A stretch of 5,622 nucleotides of DNA from an uncultured Actinomyces sp. (lineage in GTDB: Bacteria; Actinomycetota; Actinomycetes; Actinomycetales; Actinomycetaceae): positions 1 through 5,622 of the forward strand of contig CALIEP010000080.1 in NCBI GenBank assembly GCA_938022345.1, given 5' to 3'. Shown one piece after another: positions 1-5,622 of the stretch. Within the stretch, counting starts at the first letter, position 1, and every line of letters begins with the position of its first letter. The notes below the pieces were generated by a model. That model had not been told where the DNA came from. It did no database searches and was given only the letters and a program-made list of their open reading frames with translations. The position numbers and the translations under genes are program-made.

Positions 1-606
1 GATCCCGCCAATGATGAAGCCATAAGCAACGACCAGTTCGCTGCCGTAGTGGCGGATGAGTTTGACGGGGATCAACGTGTAGAGAGCGAAACCGATCGCG
101 CTGGCAAGACCCCAGTACAAGGCATCGGTGGAAATAGCCAAAGAGTCGATATTCCCGTGGGTTGCCAGAATAAAGGTCCCCAGTAAGGCAAAAGTAATGG
201 CAAAGAGTTCGGTGTATTTTGGAAGACGGCGTGCGGTGATACAGACGAAAACGACAATCAGGATGGGGCCGAGGAATTCAATAACCGTCGCCGTTCCCGC
301 ATTGGAATAGCCGATCGCGACCACGTAGGTCAATTGACTGCCTGCAAGTCCGAGAACCGAATAAATGACCATCGGCAGGTAGGAACGACGGTTTCGCAGG
401 AGGCTTCTGTGCAAGTCGGAGAAACCTCGGTCTTTAAAGAGAAGGAAGCCCATCGTAGTCGGTGCGGCAAGGAGCACTCGCACAGCGGTGAGCCAATAGG
501 GATTCGCGCTATAGTCCTTCATCAGGAATTCACTACAGACTCCCGAGAAGCCCCAGGCAATTGAGGCGAGGATCGTGATGAGATATCCACGAGTGCGCGT
601 ATCCAT
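1..606 (-). CDS. EamA/DMT-family transporter, C-terminus beyond window edge
   Basis: The frame is open for 202 codons from an ATG at 606 to the left edge with no stop, so the C-terminal third is missing (EamA proteins are usually about 300 residues). These are inner-membrane carriers of the drug/metabolite transporter superfamily that export or import small metabolites; the substrate cannot be told from this sequence. Hydrophobic segments lie at about residues 9-27, 37-57, 77-99, 104-125, 131-149, 163-183 and from 189 on. This matches the first EamA repeat (a WGF-type motif in helix 1, a positively charged RVLLAAP helix, and a short Gly-Thr-Ala-Thr helix before FLGPILIV) and the start of the second repeat (YWGLASAIGFALYTL). 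The start is supported by an AAGGAAG Shine-Dalgarno-like sequence just upstream of the ATG. It is divergent from ohr, with 102 bases between the starts. The family call is confident; the function is unknown. Confidence 0.85.
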   Translation of the reverse strand, partial: MDTRTRGYLITILASIAWGFSGVCSEFLMKDYSANPYWLTAVRVLLAAPTTMGFLLFKDRGFSDLHRSLLRNRRSYLPMVIYSVLGLAGSQLTYVVAIGYSNAGTATVIEFLGPILIVVFVCITARRLPKYTELFAITFALLGTFILATHGNIDSLAISTDALYWGLASAIGFALYTLIPVKLIRHYGSELVVAYGFIIGGI

Positions 607-708
607 GGTCTTCCTTGGCGGTGGTACTCAGTGCGCTCTACTCTATTCTTTTTCCTCCTACGGCTTAAATGTAGTGCGCTATTCGGACAAAAACGACACA
701 ATGGCCGC
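607..708. promoter_or_regulatory. Divergent intergenic region between the EamA gene and ohr
   Basis: This 102-base spacer must hold the promoters of both divergent genes unless either is transcribed from elsewhere. I see no convincing -35/-10 pair on either strand; the best plus-strand -10-like hexamer is TTAAAT (665-670), which has no good -35. The octamer AGTGCGCT occurs twice (630-637 and 673-680) as a direct repeat with starts 43 bases apart and could be a regulator site. A typical OhrR operator of the TACAATT/AATTGTA type is not visible. Confidence 0.35.
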
Positions 709-1146
709 ATGAGCAATACACCATCGAAAATTGTGTACACCGCCCGCGCTGAGGTGACGGGTGGCCGTTCTGGTCAGGCCAACTCTTTTGACCCTGATCT
801 CACCCTAGATATGCGTATGCCACCGGCTCTTGGCGGACCCGGTGGTGGTGCAAATCCTGAAGCTCTCTTTGCCATGGGATATGGTGCATGCTTCCAGGGA
901 GCTCTTGGTTTGGCCGCAAAGGAAGCGGGAGTCGATGTTTCCGATTCGAAGGTCGCTGTGAGCGTCGGAATCGGTCCCGAGGGCGAATCCTTCGGTATTG
1001 CTGTTGATATCCGCGTTCTGATTCCAGGTCTTGAGCTTTCACAGGCGCAGGCATTGGCTGAGCGTACTCACCAGCTGTGCCCCTATTCGAAGGCGGTTGC
1101 TGGGAACGTTCCCGTTTCGGTTTTGGCAGTAACGGATCTGTCCTAA
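709..1146 (+). CDS. ohr: Organic hydroperoxide resistance protein (Ohr, OsmC superfamily)
   Basis: This cytoplasmic thiol peroxidase reduces organic and fatty-acid hydroperoxides to alcohols, usually using lipoyl groups as reductant (family knowledge). The 145-residue product has the normal Ohr length. The peroxidatic Cys61 lies in GYGACFQGAL and the resolving Cys124 in CPYSKA. Arg20 (GGRSG) and Glu51 (NPEALFAMGY), which complete the Ohr active site, are both present. The CPYSKA form and the N-terminal YTA...GGRSG segment favour Ohr over OsmC. The ATG at 709 is chosen because it gives the standard N-terminus; the same frame runs back to an ATG at 631, but those 26 extra residues are unlike the family. 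No clear Shine-Dalgarno precedes 709, so it may be leaderless or weakly initiated. No ohrR gene is visible in the window. The gene ends in TAA and converges on the TPR-like gene. Confidence 0.93.
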   Translation: MSNTPSKIVYTARAEVTGGRSGQANSFDPDLTLDMRMPPALGGPGGGANPEALFAMGYGACFQGALGLAAKEAGVDVSDSKVAVSVGIGPEGESFGIAVDIRVLIPGLELSQAQALAERTHQLCPYSKAVAGNVPVSVLAVTDLS

Positions 1147-1158
1147 AACTATTCGCGG

Positions 1159-1195
1159 TTGTGGGGGTAAGCGCATATGAGCCTTGCCCCCACAA
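1159..1195. terminator. Long hairpin between convergent genes, probable bidirectional terminator
   Basis: The arms 1159-1171 (TTGTGGGGGTAAG) and 1183-1195 (CTTGCCCCCACAA) pair over 13 positions, 12 of them Watson-Crick and one a G-T wobble, around an 11-base loop. The hairpin lies 12 bases after the ohr stop and 10 bases past the end of the minus-strand TPR-like gene, so it can serve both. Neither side has a run of T after the stem, a form often seen in actinobacteria. Confidence 0.7.
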
Positions 1196-1205
1196 GCACG
1201 CGGGT

Positions 1206-3776
1206 CTATGACTGGTCTTGAGCCCCGGGGTCTTCCTCGTCGATGAGTTCTTGGATCGCGCGAATGAGTGACCTCAACCTCGTGGGTTTCATCGAGGGTA
1301 GTTTTGTCATCTCAGTGAGTTCGTCGACGCACTCGCGCAGGCCATCGAAATTCCCCGTGGCGTAATAGCAGCGTGCAAGAACCTCCATCGGGTAACCGGC
1401 CTCGTCATATTCTTCGTATGCTCGGAAGCAAGCGATTGATTCGCGAAGAGCGTCCATAGCCTCAACCGGTTTGCCCGCCTTCAGGGTTACCCACCCCAAG
1501 GTGTAGTTGTTTTCGGCATGCGATATGGCTACTTGTTTCTCGGTTAGCTCCGCCTTGATAGTTGCAATGAGCTGGCGGTCTCGTTCCAATACAGATAGGG
1601 CGCGCTCAAGATCGTCCTCTCCCACGTTCGGTCCCTTGACCATTGCCGCAGCCTCGCGGCGAAGGTACTGATGCTCCCTGAAGTATTCTTTCCATTCGTG
1701 GCTCAATTCTGCGGCAAGATCCGCAGCGTCGGCCTCGGCAATGTAATTCCCCAACTCCTTCGCCGCATTGCTAGCGGTGTCGGCAAGGCTCAAAGCCAGT
1801 CGATACATTTCATTTTCACGCAGCACGGCGGAATACTTCATCGCAAGGTCGTAGGCGTCTTGATATTCCTCGATGCAGAGGTAGAGGTGAGCCAAAATTG
1901 GGGCAGCTTCGGCCAAGCGCATTCTGATATACGGGGAATCATTGAGAGTGCTGAAGGCCTCTTCGAGGATTTCAGTTGCTTCGGTGAATCGATCTTTTTC
2001 AGCAAGAGCTTGCGAAAAAAGACGTGCGACACTGACATTCCACACCGCGGTTGGGAAGGCATGGATGACGTCATTGAGGTGCTTGGCTTGAGCAAGAGCC
2101 TCGTCAGGTTGGTGTGCCTGAAGTGAAGCCGAGCAAATCGTCCCTCGCGAGATGAGGGCGGTATAGGGATCGCACAGATCGTTCAGACGCAGAGCCTGGT
2201 CAGCGTATTGACAAGCTGCCATGTATTTTTCGCGTCCAAGCTCTAATTCCTGATATTCCAAAAGAAGGTCAAGCGCAACGTGCTTCTTTGAAGGTGCAAA
2301 ACGGGTAAAAGCCCTCTCGAGGTTTTCCCATAGTGCGTAGCTTGCTTCAGTGTCGTCGAAGTTTTTGCACATTGTCGCAATGGACGCACATTGGCTGAGA
2401 ATGAGGCCAACGAGCTGAATATCTTTCCCCGTTCCCTGATTGCGATTCAGCTCGGGGGTCACTTCTTCGATTAATACGCGAGCGTTCTTGATACGGGCCA
2501 TCGCATGACTCATGACTTCTTCGGGGATTTCCTCATCGCGAATGGAGAAATACATGACATCACAGGAAGAACGTTGGAGGTTGATCCATGCAAGGTTGAG
2601 CTGCTGGCGAGTGAGCTGAGCGCGGCGTCCCCTTAGCTTTGAGAAAAAGCCGGGAGAAACAATAGCCGTGTCATCTTCCAGTGCAATAACCGCCTGTTCT
2701 GCCTGGTCGAGAAGCCTGCGAGCAGCATCAAAATTTTGGTGCAATTTGAGGATGACGCAAGCGAAAATGTAGTAGTCCATGACGTCTGCGTGACTGAAAT
2801 CGATATCCAGAACTGACTCGTTCATGACAGTTGCGTGGTCGACGATGAACTGGCGTTCCGGATCGAAACCGGTTGTGTCCGAGAGGGCTGAGAAACGATT
2901 GAAGGCTTCTTGCATCGAGGCCGGGGGAGTGAGTGGACTCAGATCGACACGTGGGTATGGATTCGTGTCATCGGTGGTCTTCACTTTCTCCTGCTTGATG
3001 CGACGCGTGGAGTATTTTGGTGTTTCATCGACGTCACTACTTGAAATCGCTTCGGGAAGAACTTCGCGCTCGCCCACAACCTCAAAAGACCAGGTTTTTT
3101 GTGCACGTTCTTCTGCTTCGCTATTAACTGGACCTTCATCAAGAACTTCGCCAGCAGAGGCCGTGTAAAAATCATTGCCATTTCGCGCATCGAAGAGCGC
3201 GGCAACAGAGAACAACCATTCTTTGAGTCCTGATGCGACATCCTCCATGGGAGTATTGACATCCAAACGAGGCCCCTGGCACCACTGAGATTGCCCTGTA
3301 CACAGCGCGCGGAAGGTATGTTTTCCTAGACCTCGGTCAACGGCCTCGCGCGCTGCTAAGGCAGCACCCTTGAGGTAGTCATAAAGAAGGGCTGCGCTTT
3401 CTGCGCGGGAGGTTACTGCAATGGAGTCGCGCAGAATATCGAGCGCGCGCTGCCAGCGTCCGGAGAGCACAAGGAACTCCATATGCTGTCCTAAAAGATC
3501 CATGTACTGCGCATTACGGCGATGCTGGCGATAGGAACGTACGTGGCATTCCCACGCTGCTTCAGGGCGTCCCGACATCAATAGAGGAATCATCGACAGT
3601 GCCTGGACACCTGCAGGCTGATTACCACACCCCTCACGGATGTCGAGCAAAGGTACGGCTGTCGCAACTGCGCGTTCCCAATCTTTCGCGACGACGGCCT
3701 CGGTGATCTGGCGTTCGGGATCGCATTGGACGCAGTCGGAAACCTCATCGCGCGGGGTTGCCCGCCACTTCACCAA
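1206..3776 (-). CDS. C-terminal portion of the interrupted TPR-like protein (up to 856 aa)
   Basis: This frame follows the TAA with no gap. The first possible starts are TTG (3776) and GTG (3773), touching the stop codon; no Shine-Dalgarno is evident, so translation would need termination-reinitiation or readthrough. The N-terminus has TPRDEVSDCVQCDPE, with a CxxC pair (Cys15 and Cys18 of this piece) that could bind metal. A long series of helical hairpins follows. The most TPR-like are near residues 755-825, where the pattern of GWVTLKAGKPVEAMDALRESI and LARCYYATGNFDGLRE shows Gly and Ala at canonical spacing. A charged stretch around 700-755 (ERALSVLERDRQLIATIKAELTE lies in it, residues E to E) may form a coiled coil. 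The tail is acidic (IDEEDPGAQDQS), and the stop is TAG. No enzymatic motif was recognised. It lies convergent to ohr. The product is cytoplasmic, with scaffold or partner-binding role only inferred. Confidence 0.65.
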   Translation of the reverse strand: MVKWRATPRDEVSDCVQCDPERQITEAVVAKDWERAVATAVPLLDIREGCGNQPAGVQALSMIPLLMSGRPEAAWECHVRSYRQHRRNAQYMDLLGQHMEFLVLSGRWQRALDILRDSIAVTSRAESAALLYDYLKGAALAAREAVDRGLGKHTFRALCTGQSQWCQGPRLDVNTPMEDVASGLKEWLFSVAALFDARNGNDFYTASAGEVLDEGPVNSEAEERAQKTWSFEVVGEREVLPEAISSSDVDETPKYSTRRIKQEKVKTTDDTNPYPRVDLSPLTPPASMQEAFNRFSALSDTTGFDPERQFIVDHATVMNESVLDIDFSHADVMDYYIFACVILKLHQNFDAARRLLDQAEQAVIALEDDTAIVSPGFFSKLRGRRAQLTRQQLNLAWINLQRSSCDVMYFSIRDEEIPEEVMSHAMARIKNARVLIEEVTPELNRNQGTGKDIQLVGLILSQCASIATMCKNFDDTEASYALWENLERAFTRFAPSKKHVALDLLLEYQELELGREKYMAACQYADQALRLNDLCDPYTALISRGTICSASLQAHQPDEALAQAKHLNDVIHAFPTAVWNVSVARLFSQALAEKDRFTEATEILEEAFSTLNDSPYIRMRLAEAAPILAHLYLCIEEYQDAYDLAMKYSAVLRENEMYRLALSLADTASNAAKELGNYIAEADAADLAAELSHEWKEYFREHQYLRREAAAMVKGPNVGEDDLERALSVLERDRQLIATIKAELTEKQVAISHAENNYTLGWVTLKAGKPVEAMDALRESIACFRAYEEYDEAGYPMEVLARCYYATGNFDGLRECVDELTEMTKLPSMKPTRLRSLIRAIQELIDEEDPGAQDQS

Positions 3777-4238
3777 TTATTCATGGGCTGCCACGGGATC
3801 ACCCATCCGTAGCGCGAGGGCAAAACGGACTCCGTGGACCGCATGCATCGAATAACCCTGATCCTGGATGAATTTCCCAAAGCCTTCGGAGAGTTCTAAT
3901 GCTTGTTCCTTCGAGACTGCGGGGTTGCGCCCGGTTGCGCTGGTCGCGTTCTTGTACAGCCATGCTAAGGATTCGATCTGATCCGCTTCGAAAGCACCGG
4001 GATTTTCGTCAAATTTTGTGACGAGCCATGCCGTCGGGGCTAGCGCTTTCCATTCTTCATTTCCCTGCTGATAGGCGGTAGCCAGCTCCATGTAAGCCTC
4101 AATGCGTAGCGCTTCTTCGCCCTCTAAGGAATCGACGAGCACCACTGCACGTGCAAGCTCGGCACTGCACGCGGGCCCCCACGGCATCTTCGCAGCGCGT
4201 TCGATAATGTCCTTCACTTCCTGGACGGTGCTCATCAT
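3777..4238 (-). CDS. N-terminal fragment of the interrupted TPR-like protein (153 aa)
   Basis: The fragment begins MMSTVQEV at tandem ATG codons (4238 and 4235), preceded by AGAAGGGA, a good Shine-Dalgarno at normal distance. It is soluble and mostly helical, with segments of TPR-like character: LARAVVLVDSLEGEEALRIE followed by AYMELATAYQQGNEEWKALA, then a tryptophan-containing helix (AWLVTKFDENPGAFEADQIE). It ends GDPVAAHE before TAA. On its own it stops in the middle of what appears to be a helix pair, so a stable independent protein is doubtful, though possible. It is divergent from feoA, with 194 bases between the starts. Candidate minus-strand -10 hexamers are TCTAAT (4270-4265) and TATGAT (4283-4278); neither has a strong -35. 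Confidence 0.6.
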   Translation of the reverse strand: MMSTVQEVKDIIERAAKMPWGPACSAELARAVVLVDSLEGEEALRIEAYMELATAYQQGNEEWKALAPTAWLVTKFDENPGAFEADQIESLAWLYKNATSATGRNPAVSKEQALELSEGFGKFIQDQGYSMHAVHGVRFALALRMGDPVAAHE

Positions 4239-4383
4239 TGATCCCTTCTGAAAGCAAGCAGGAAATTAGATGAGATGATCATAAATCCAATGTGATGCAG
4301 AAGATAAAAGCGCAGTTCAGGGAGTGCTTATGAAGCGTTTCTGCAGAGTTTAAGTGTGCAATAGGCGCGCAATTTCTACGTGA
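4239..4383. other. AT-rich divergent spacer upstream of feoA and the TPR-like gene
   Basis: This stretch is visibly richer in A+T than the genes around it and holds no gene of normal size. It carries the minus-strand start signals of the TPR-like gene: the AGAAGGGA ribosome site and candidate -10 hexamers at 4265-4270 and 4278-4283. It also contains a small perfect palindrome, ATGATCAT (4275-4282), and on the plus strand a seven-codon ORF with a good ribosome site (4330-4353; see findings). No RNA gene or riboswitch was recognised. Confidence 0.4.
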
Positions 4384-4412
4384 GGGACAAAGGTGTCACT
4401 TGCGTCGATAAT
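4384..4412 (+). promoter_or_regulatory. Predicted sigma-70-type promoter of feoAB
   Basis: The -35 element GGGACA (4384-4389, four of six matches to TTGACA) is separated by exactly 17 bases from the -10 element GATAAT (4407-4412, five of six matches to TATAAT). Transcription would begin near 4419-4420, leaving a very short leader of about 13 bases before the feoA ATG at 4433. It overlaps the iron box downstream, as expected for a repressed iron-uptake promoter. Confidence 0.6.
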
Positions 4413-4427
4413 GCTTGCCTAACCTTG
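4409..4427 (+). promoter_or_regulatory. DtxR/IdeR-like iron box upstream of feoA
   Basis: The 19 bases TAATGCTTGCCTAACCTTG match the known DtxR/IdeR consensus TTAGGTTAGCCTAACCTAA at 13 of 19 positions. The right half, CCTAACCT, is perfect over eight bases; the left half is weaker (five of nine). The site overlaps the predicted -10 and transcription start, so an iron-loaded DtxR-family repressor binding here would block feoAB transcription when iron is plentiful. This is inferred from sequence and position only. Confidence 0.6.
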
Positions 4428-4432
4428 GTGAT

Positions 4433-4657
4433 ATGCAACTATCACAATTTCCACTACGAACTCGGGCTCGCCTCGGAAACATGGAGGTTTCCCCCGAACA
4501 CCGACTCCGTCTGTATGAACTTGGAGTTCGCCCTGGAAGCGAATTCTTCATTGTGAACAAGGCCGCTTTCGGAGGCCTCGTCGTTAATATCGCCGGTGCG
4601 CGCGTTGCCGTTGACCGCCGTAGTGCTCGGGCAATCGAAGTGGAGGAAATCGCATGA
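4433..4657 (+). CDS. feoA: Ferrous iron transport protein A
   Basis: FeoA is a small cytoplasmic SH3-fold protein that works with the FeoB permease in Fe(II) uptake; its exact role is unsettled. The 74-residue product from ATG 4433 is of normal size and shows the family pattern: LSQFPLRTRARLGNME, then HRLRLYELGVRPGSEFFIV (typical RLxELGxxPG), then AFGGLVVNIAGARVAVDRR and a final ARAIEVEEI strand. A TTG at 4415 in the same frame would add MPNLGD, but that codon lies inside the predicted iron box and before the predicted transcription start, so ATG 4433 is preferred. Only a weak ribosome site (GGTGAT) precedes it. Its TGA stop overlaps the feoB start in ATGA, indicating translational coupling in one operon. 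Confidence 0.92.
   Translation: MQLSQFPLRTRARLGNMEVSPEHRLRLYELGVRPGSEFFIVNKAAFGGLVVNIAGARVAVDRRSARAIEVEEIA
4642..4646 (+). promoter_or_regulatory. Shine-Dalgarno of feoB inside the end of feoA
   Basis: GGAGG lies seven bases before the feoB ATG (4654), within the last codons of feoA. Together with the ATGA stop-start overlap, this fixes the feoB start and shows tight coupling to feoA. Confidence 0.8.
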
Positions 4658-5622
4658 GCTGCCCACACTGCTCTCCCAAATCAGATGTCGCTGTGTTGGA
4701 CACTCCGACCTCAAGTGGTGGAGAAAGAACGATTGTTTTAGTTGGTAACCCGAACGTTGGGAAATCAACACTATTCAATGCGATTACCGGTTCCCGCCAG
4801 CACGTCGTTAATGCTCCCGGCACCACGGTTGAAATGAAGCGCGGTACTTGGCGTGCGCTGGGTGCAAACCTTGTTGATCTTCCAGGAACCTATTCCTTGA
4901 TCGCGTCGTCTCCGGATGAGCAAGTTGTCAGTGACACTCTTTCTGGCGCCGAGGGCTCATTCACCGACCCTCGAACCGGACGAAAAGTTGATCTGGCTAT
5001 TGTCCTTCTGGACGCCAGTGCAATGACGCGTTCGCTGTACCTTTTGTGACAGGTCGCACAAGCTGGTCACCCCGTTGTCGCCGTCGCCACAATGGTTGAT
5101 GTTTCTGAGAAAGACGGCCAGAAATACCCGGTCGATAAACTTGCCGATGAATTGGGAATTCCCGTTCTTGCTGTAGACCCGCGCCACTACGACAATCCAG
5201 ATCTTCTCGAAGGAATTGTCCGTCACGCGCTCGAACACCACGCACGTCCGAAGGGGCTTCCCGTCAACGCGGCTGATGGAAGCTGTACCTGCGGATGCGG
5301 TGGACTGACCCAAGCAGATGAACTCTTCGCCTGGGTTGATCGCGTCGAAACCGCAGTAGTCGGAAAGGCCGAAGGCGACCCCATCCTCTCGACCTCTGAC
5401 AAGATTGACCGAGTCCTACTCAACCCCTGGTTGGGAATCCCGATCTTCTTTGTCCTCATGTGGTTCCTCTTCAAGGTTGCAGGCGAATGGGTCAGCCCCG
5501 TCCAGGACTTCTTCGACCACATCTTCTCTTCAACGGATGAAGGCTTCCCCTCTCTGGCAAACGGTATTACCTACCTCCTCACGCTTGGGGGACTCCAAGA
5601 CGGCTGGCTCCACAGCTTCCTC
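4654..5622 (+). pseudogene. feoB: Ferrous iron permease FeoB, interrupted by an in-frame TGA (codon 132) and cut by the window edge
   Basis: FeoB is the polytopic inner-membrane Fe(II) transporter with an N-terminal GTPase (G) domain. The visible 323 codons cover the G domain, a linker and the first membrane helix. The P-loop GNPNVGKS is at residues 31-38, the G2 threonines in APGTTVE at 57-58, and G3 DLPG at 75-78. After the TGA at 5047-5049 the same frame resumes with G4 as TMVD (146-149, instead of NxxD) and a VDPR-type segment in place of the usual G5. The linker holds the cysteine cluster CTCGCGG (Cys211, 213, 215), and a CPHC pair lies at residues 3-6. The first membrane helix is about 259-278 (NPWLGIPIFF onward). 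In E. coli FeoB the residue aligned with the stop is an ordinary leucine (NLYLTLQL). A 131-residue product would lack G4, G5 and the whole pore, so uptake function is lost unless the stop is read through or is a sequence error. The 3' end of the gene is outside the window. Confidence 0.85.

Larger units (their letters stand above)
1206..4238 (-). pseudogene. TPR-like helical-repeat protein gene, interrupted by an in-frame TAA at 3777-3779
   Basis: Read as one unit, this is a 1010-codon frame from the ATG at 4238 to a TAG at 1206-1208, broken only by TAA at codon 154. Both halves are in the same frame with no insertion or deletion. Sequence across the break (VAAHE, stop, LVKWRATPRDEVSDC) looks like the continuous segment ending in W-ATPRDE-SDCxxCDP that I recall from long actinobacterial TPR-repeat proteins of about 1000 residues. 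I therefore infer that the ancestral gene was single and the TAA is secondary. The function of the family is not known to me; TPR-like repeats usually mediate protein-protein contacts in the cytoplasm. No signal peptide or membrane segment is seen. Whether the gene is dead, split into two working products, or simply misread at one base cannot be decided here. The two pieces are listed separately. Confidence 0.7.

Noticed and set aside
654..659. Perfect minus-strand AGGAGG as a ribosome site in the EamA-ohr spacer
   Set aside because: No start codon lies at a suitable distance on the minus strand, and the EamA ATG is about 50 bases away with its own AAGGAAG.
631..708. Upstream ATG (631) as the ohr start
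   Set aside because: It adds 26 Leu/Phe/Cys-rich residues that are not part of Ohr; the ATG at 709 gives the normal family N-terminus.
1671..2126. 151-codon plus-strand ORF opposite the TPR-like gene
   Set aside because: It has no recognisable motif and is antisense to a clearly coding long frame; it looks like a shadow ORF. The same applies to 2824-3168 (plus) and 800-1195 (minus, opposite ohr).
4415..4432. TTG (4415) as the feoA start
   Set aside because: It lies within the predicted iron box and upstream of the predicted transcription start; ATG 4433 gives the standard FeoA N-terminus.
4655..5049. Altered genetic code with TGA read as Trp or Gly
   Set aside because: feoA ends at TGA exactly overlapping the feoB start, tryptophan is encoded by TGG throughout, and the other interrupted gene has TAA, so a TGA reassignment would not explain both.
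5047..5070. TGA in feoB as a selenocysteine codon (GTGAC/GTCAC can pair across 5046-5070)
   Set aside because: The possible stem is only five base pairs and includes the stop itself, and the aligned FeoB residue in E. coli is Leu rather than Cys. Nothing supports a SECIS element.

Overview
The window looks like chromosomal DNA from an actinobacterium, possibly of the Actinomycetaceae type. The G+C content is near one half by eye and was not calculated. Three things point this way. The FeoB has TMVD and VDPR-type motifs in place of the usual NxxD and SA motifs. The large helical-repeat protein carries a TPRDE...SDCxxCDP segment that I recall from actinobacterial TPR proteins. A DtxR/IdeR-like iron box sits in front of feoA. 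No mobile element, CRISPR array, tRNA or rRNA gene is visible.

Layout. (1) 1-606, minus strand: an EamA/DMT-family membrane transporter whose C-terminal part lies beyond the left edge. (2) 607-708: a short divergent intergenic region. (3) 709-1146, plus strand: ohr, an organic hydroperoxide reductase with both catalytic cysteines, the arginine and the glutamate in place. (4) 1159-1195: a strong hairpin between convergent genes, likely a shared terminator. (5) 1206-4238, minus strand: one long reading frame for a TPR-like helical-repeat protein, cut by a single in-frame TAA into a 153-residue N-terminal ORF and an 856-codon remainder. (6) 4239-4432: a divergent, AT-richer intergenic region with a good sigma-70-type promoter and an overlapping iron box in front of feoA. 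(7) 4433-4657: feoA, followed with a 4-base ATGA overlap by feoB (4654 to the right edge), which has an in-frame TGA at codon 132.

FeoA and FeoB form a ferrous-iron uptake operon, probably repressed by an iron-loaded DtxR/IdeR-type regulator. Ohr is a peroxide defence enzyme. The EamA carrier and the TPR-like protein have no assignable substrate or partner here.

The most notable observation is that two adjacent, divergently transcribed genes are each interrupted by exactly one clean nonsense codon. The reading frame and family similarity continue unbroken on both sides of each stop. Real gene decay, sequence error and readthrough are the alternatives. The use of TGA, TAA and TAG as ordinary terminal stops nearby argues against a changed genetic code. 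I found no convincing evidence of a novel multi-gene system.
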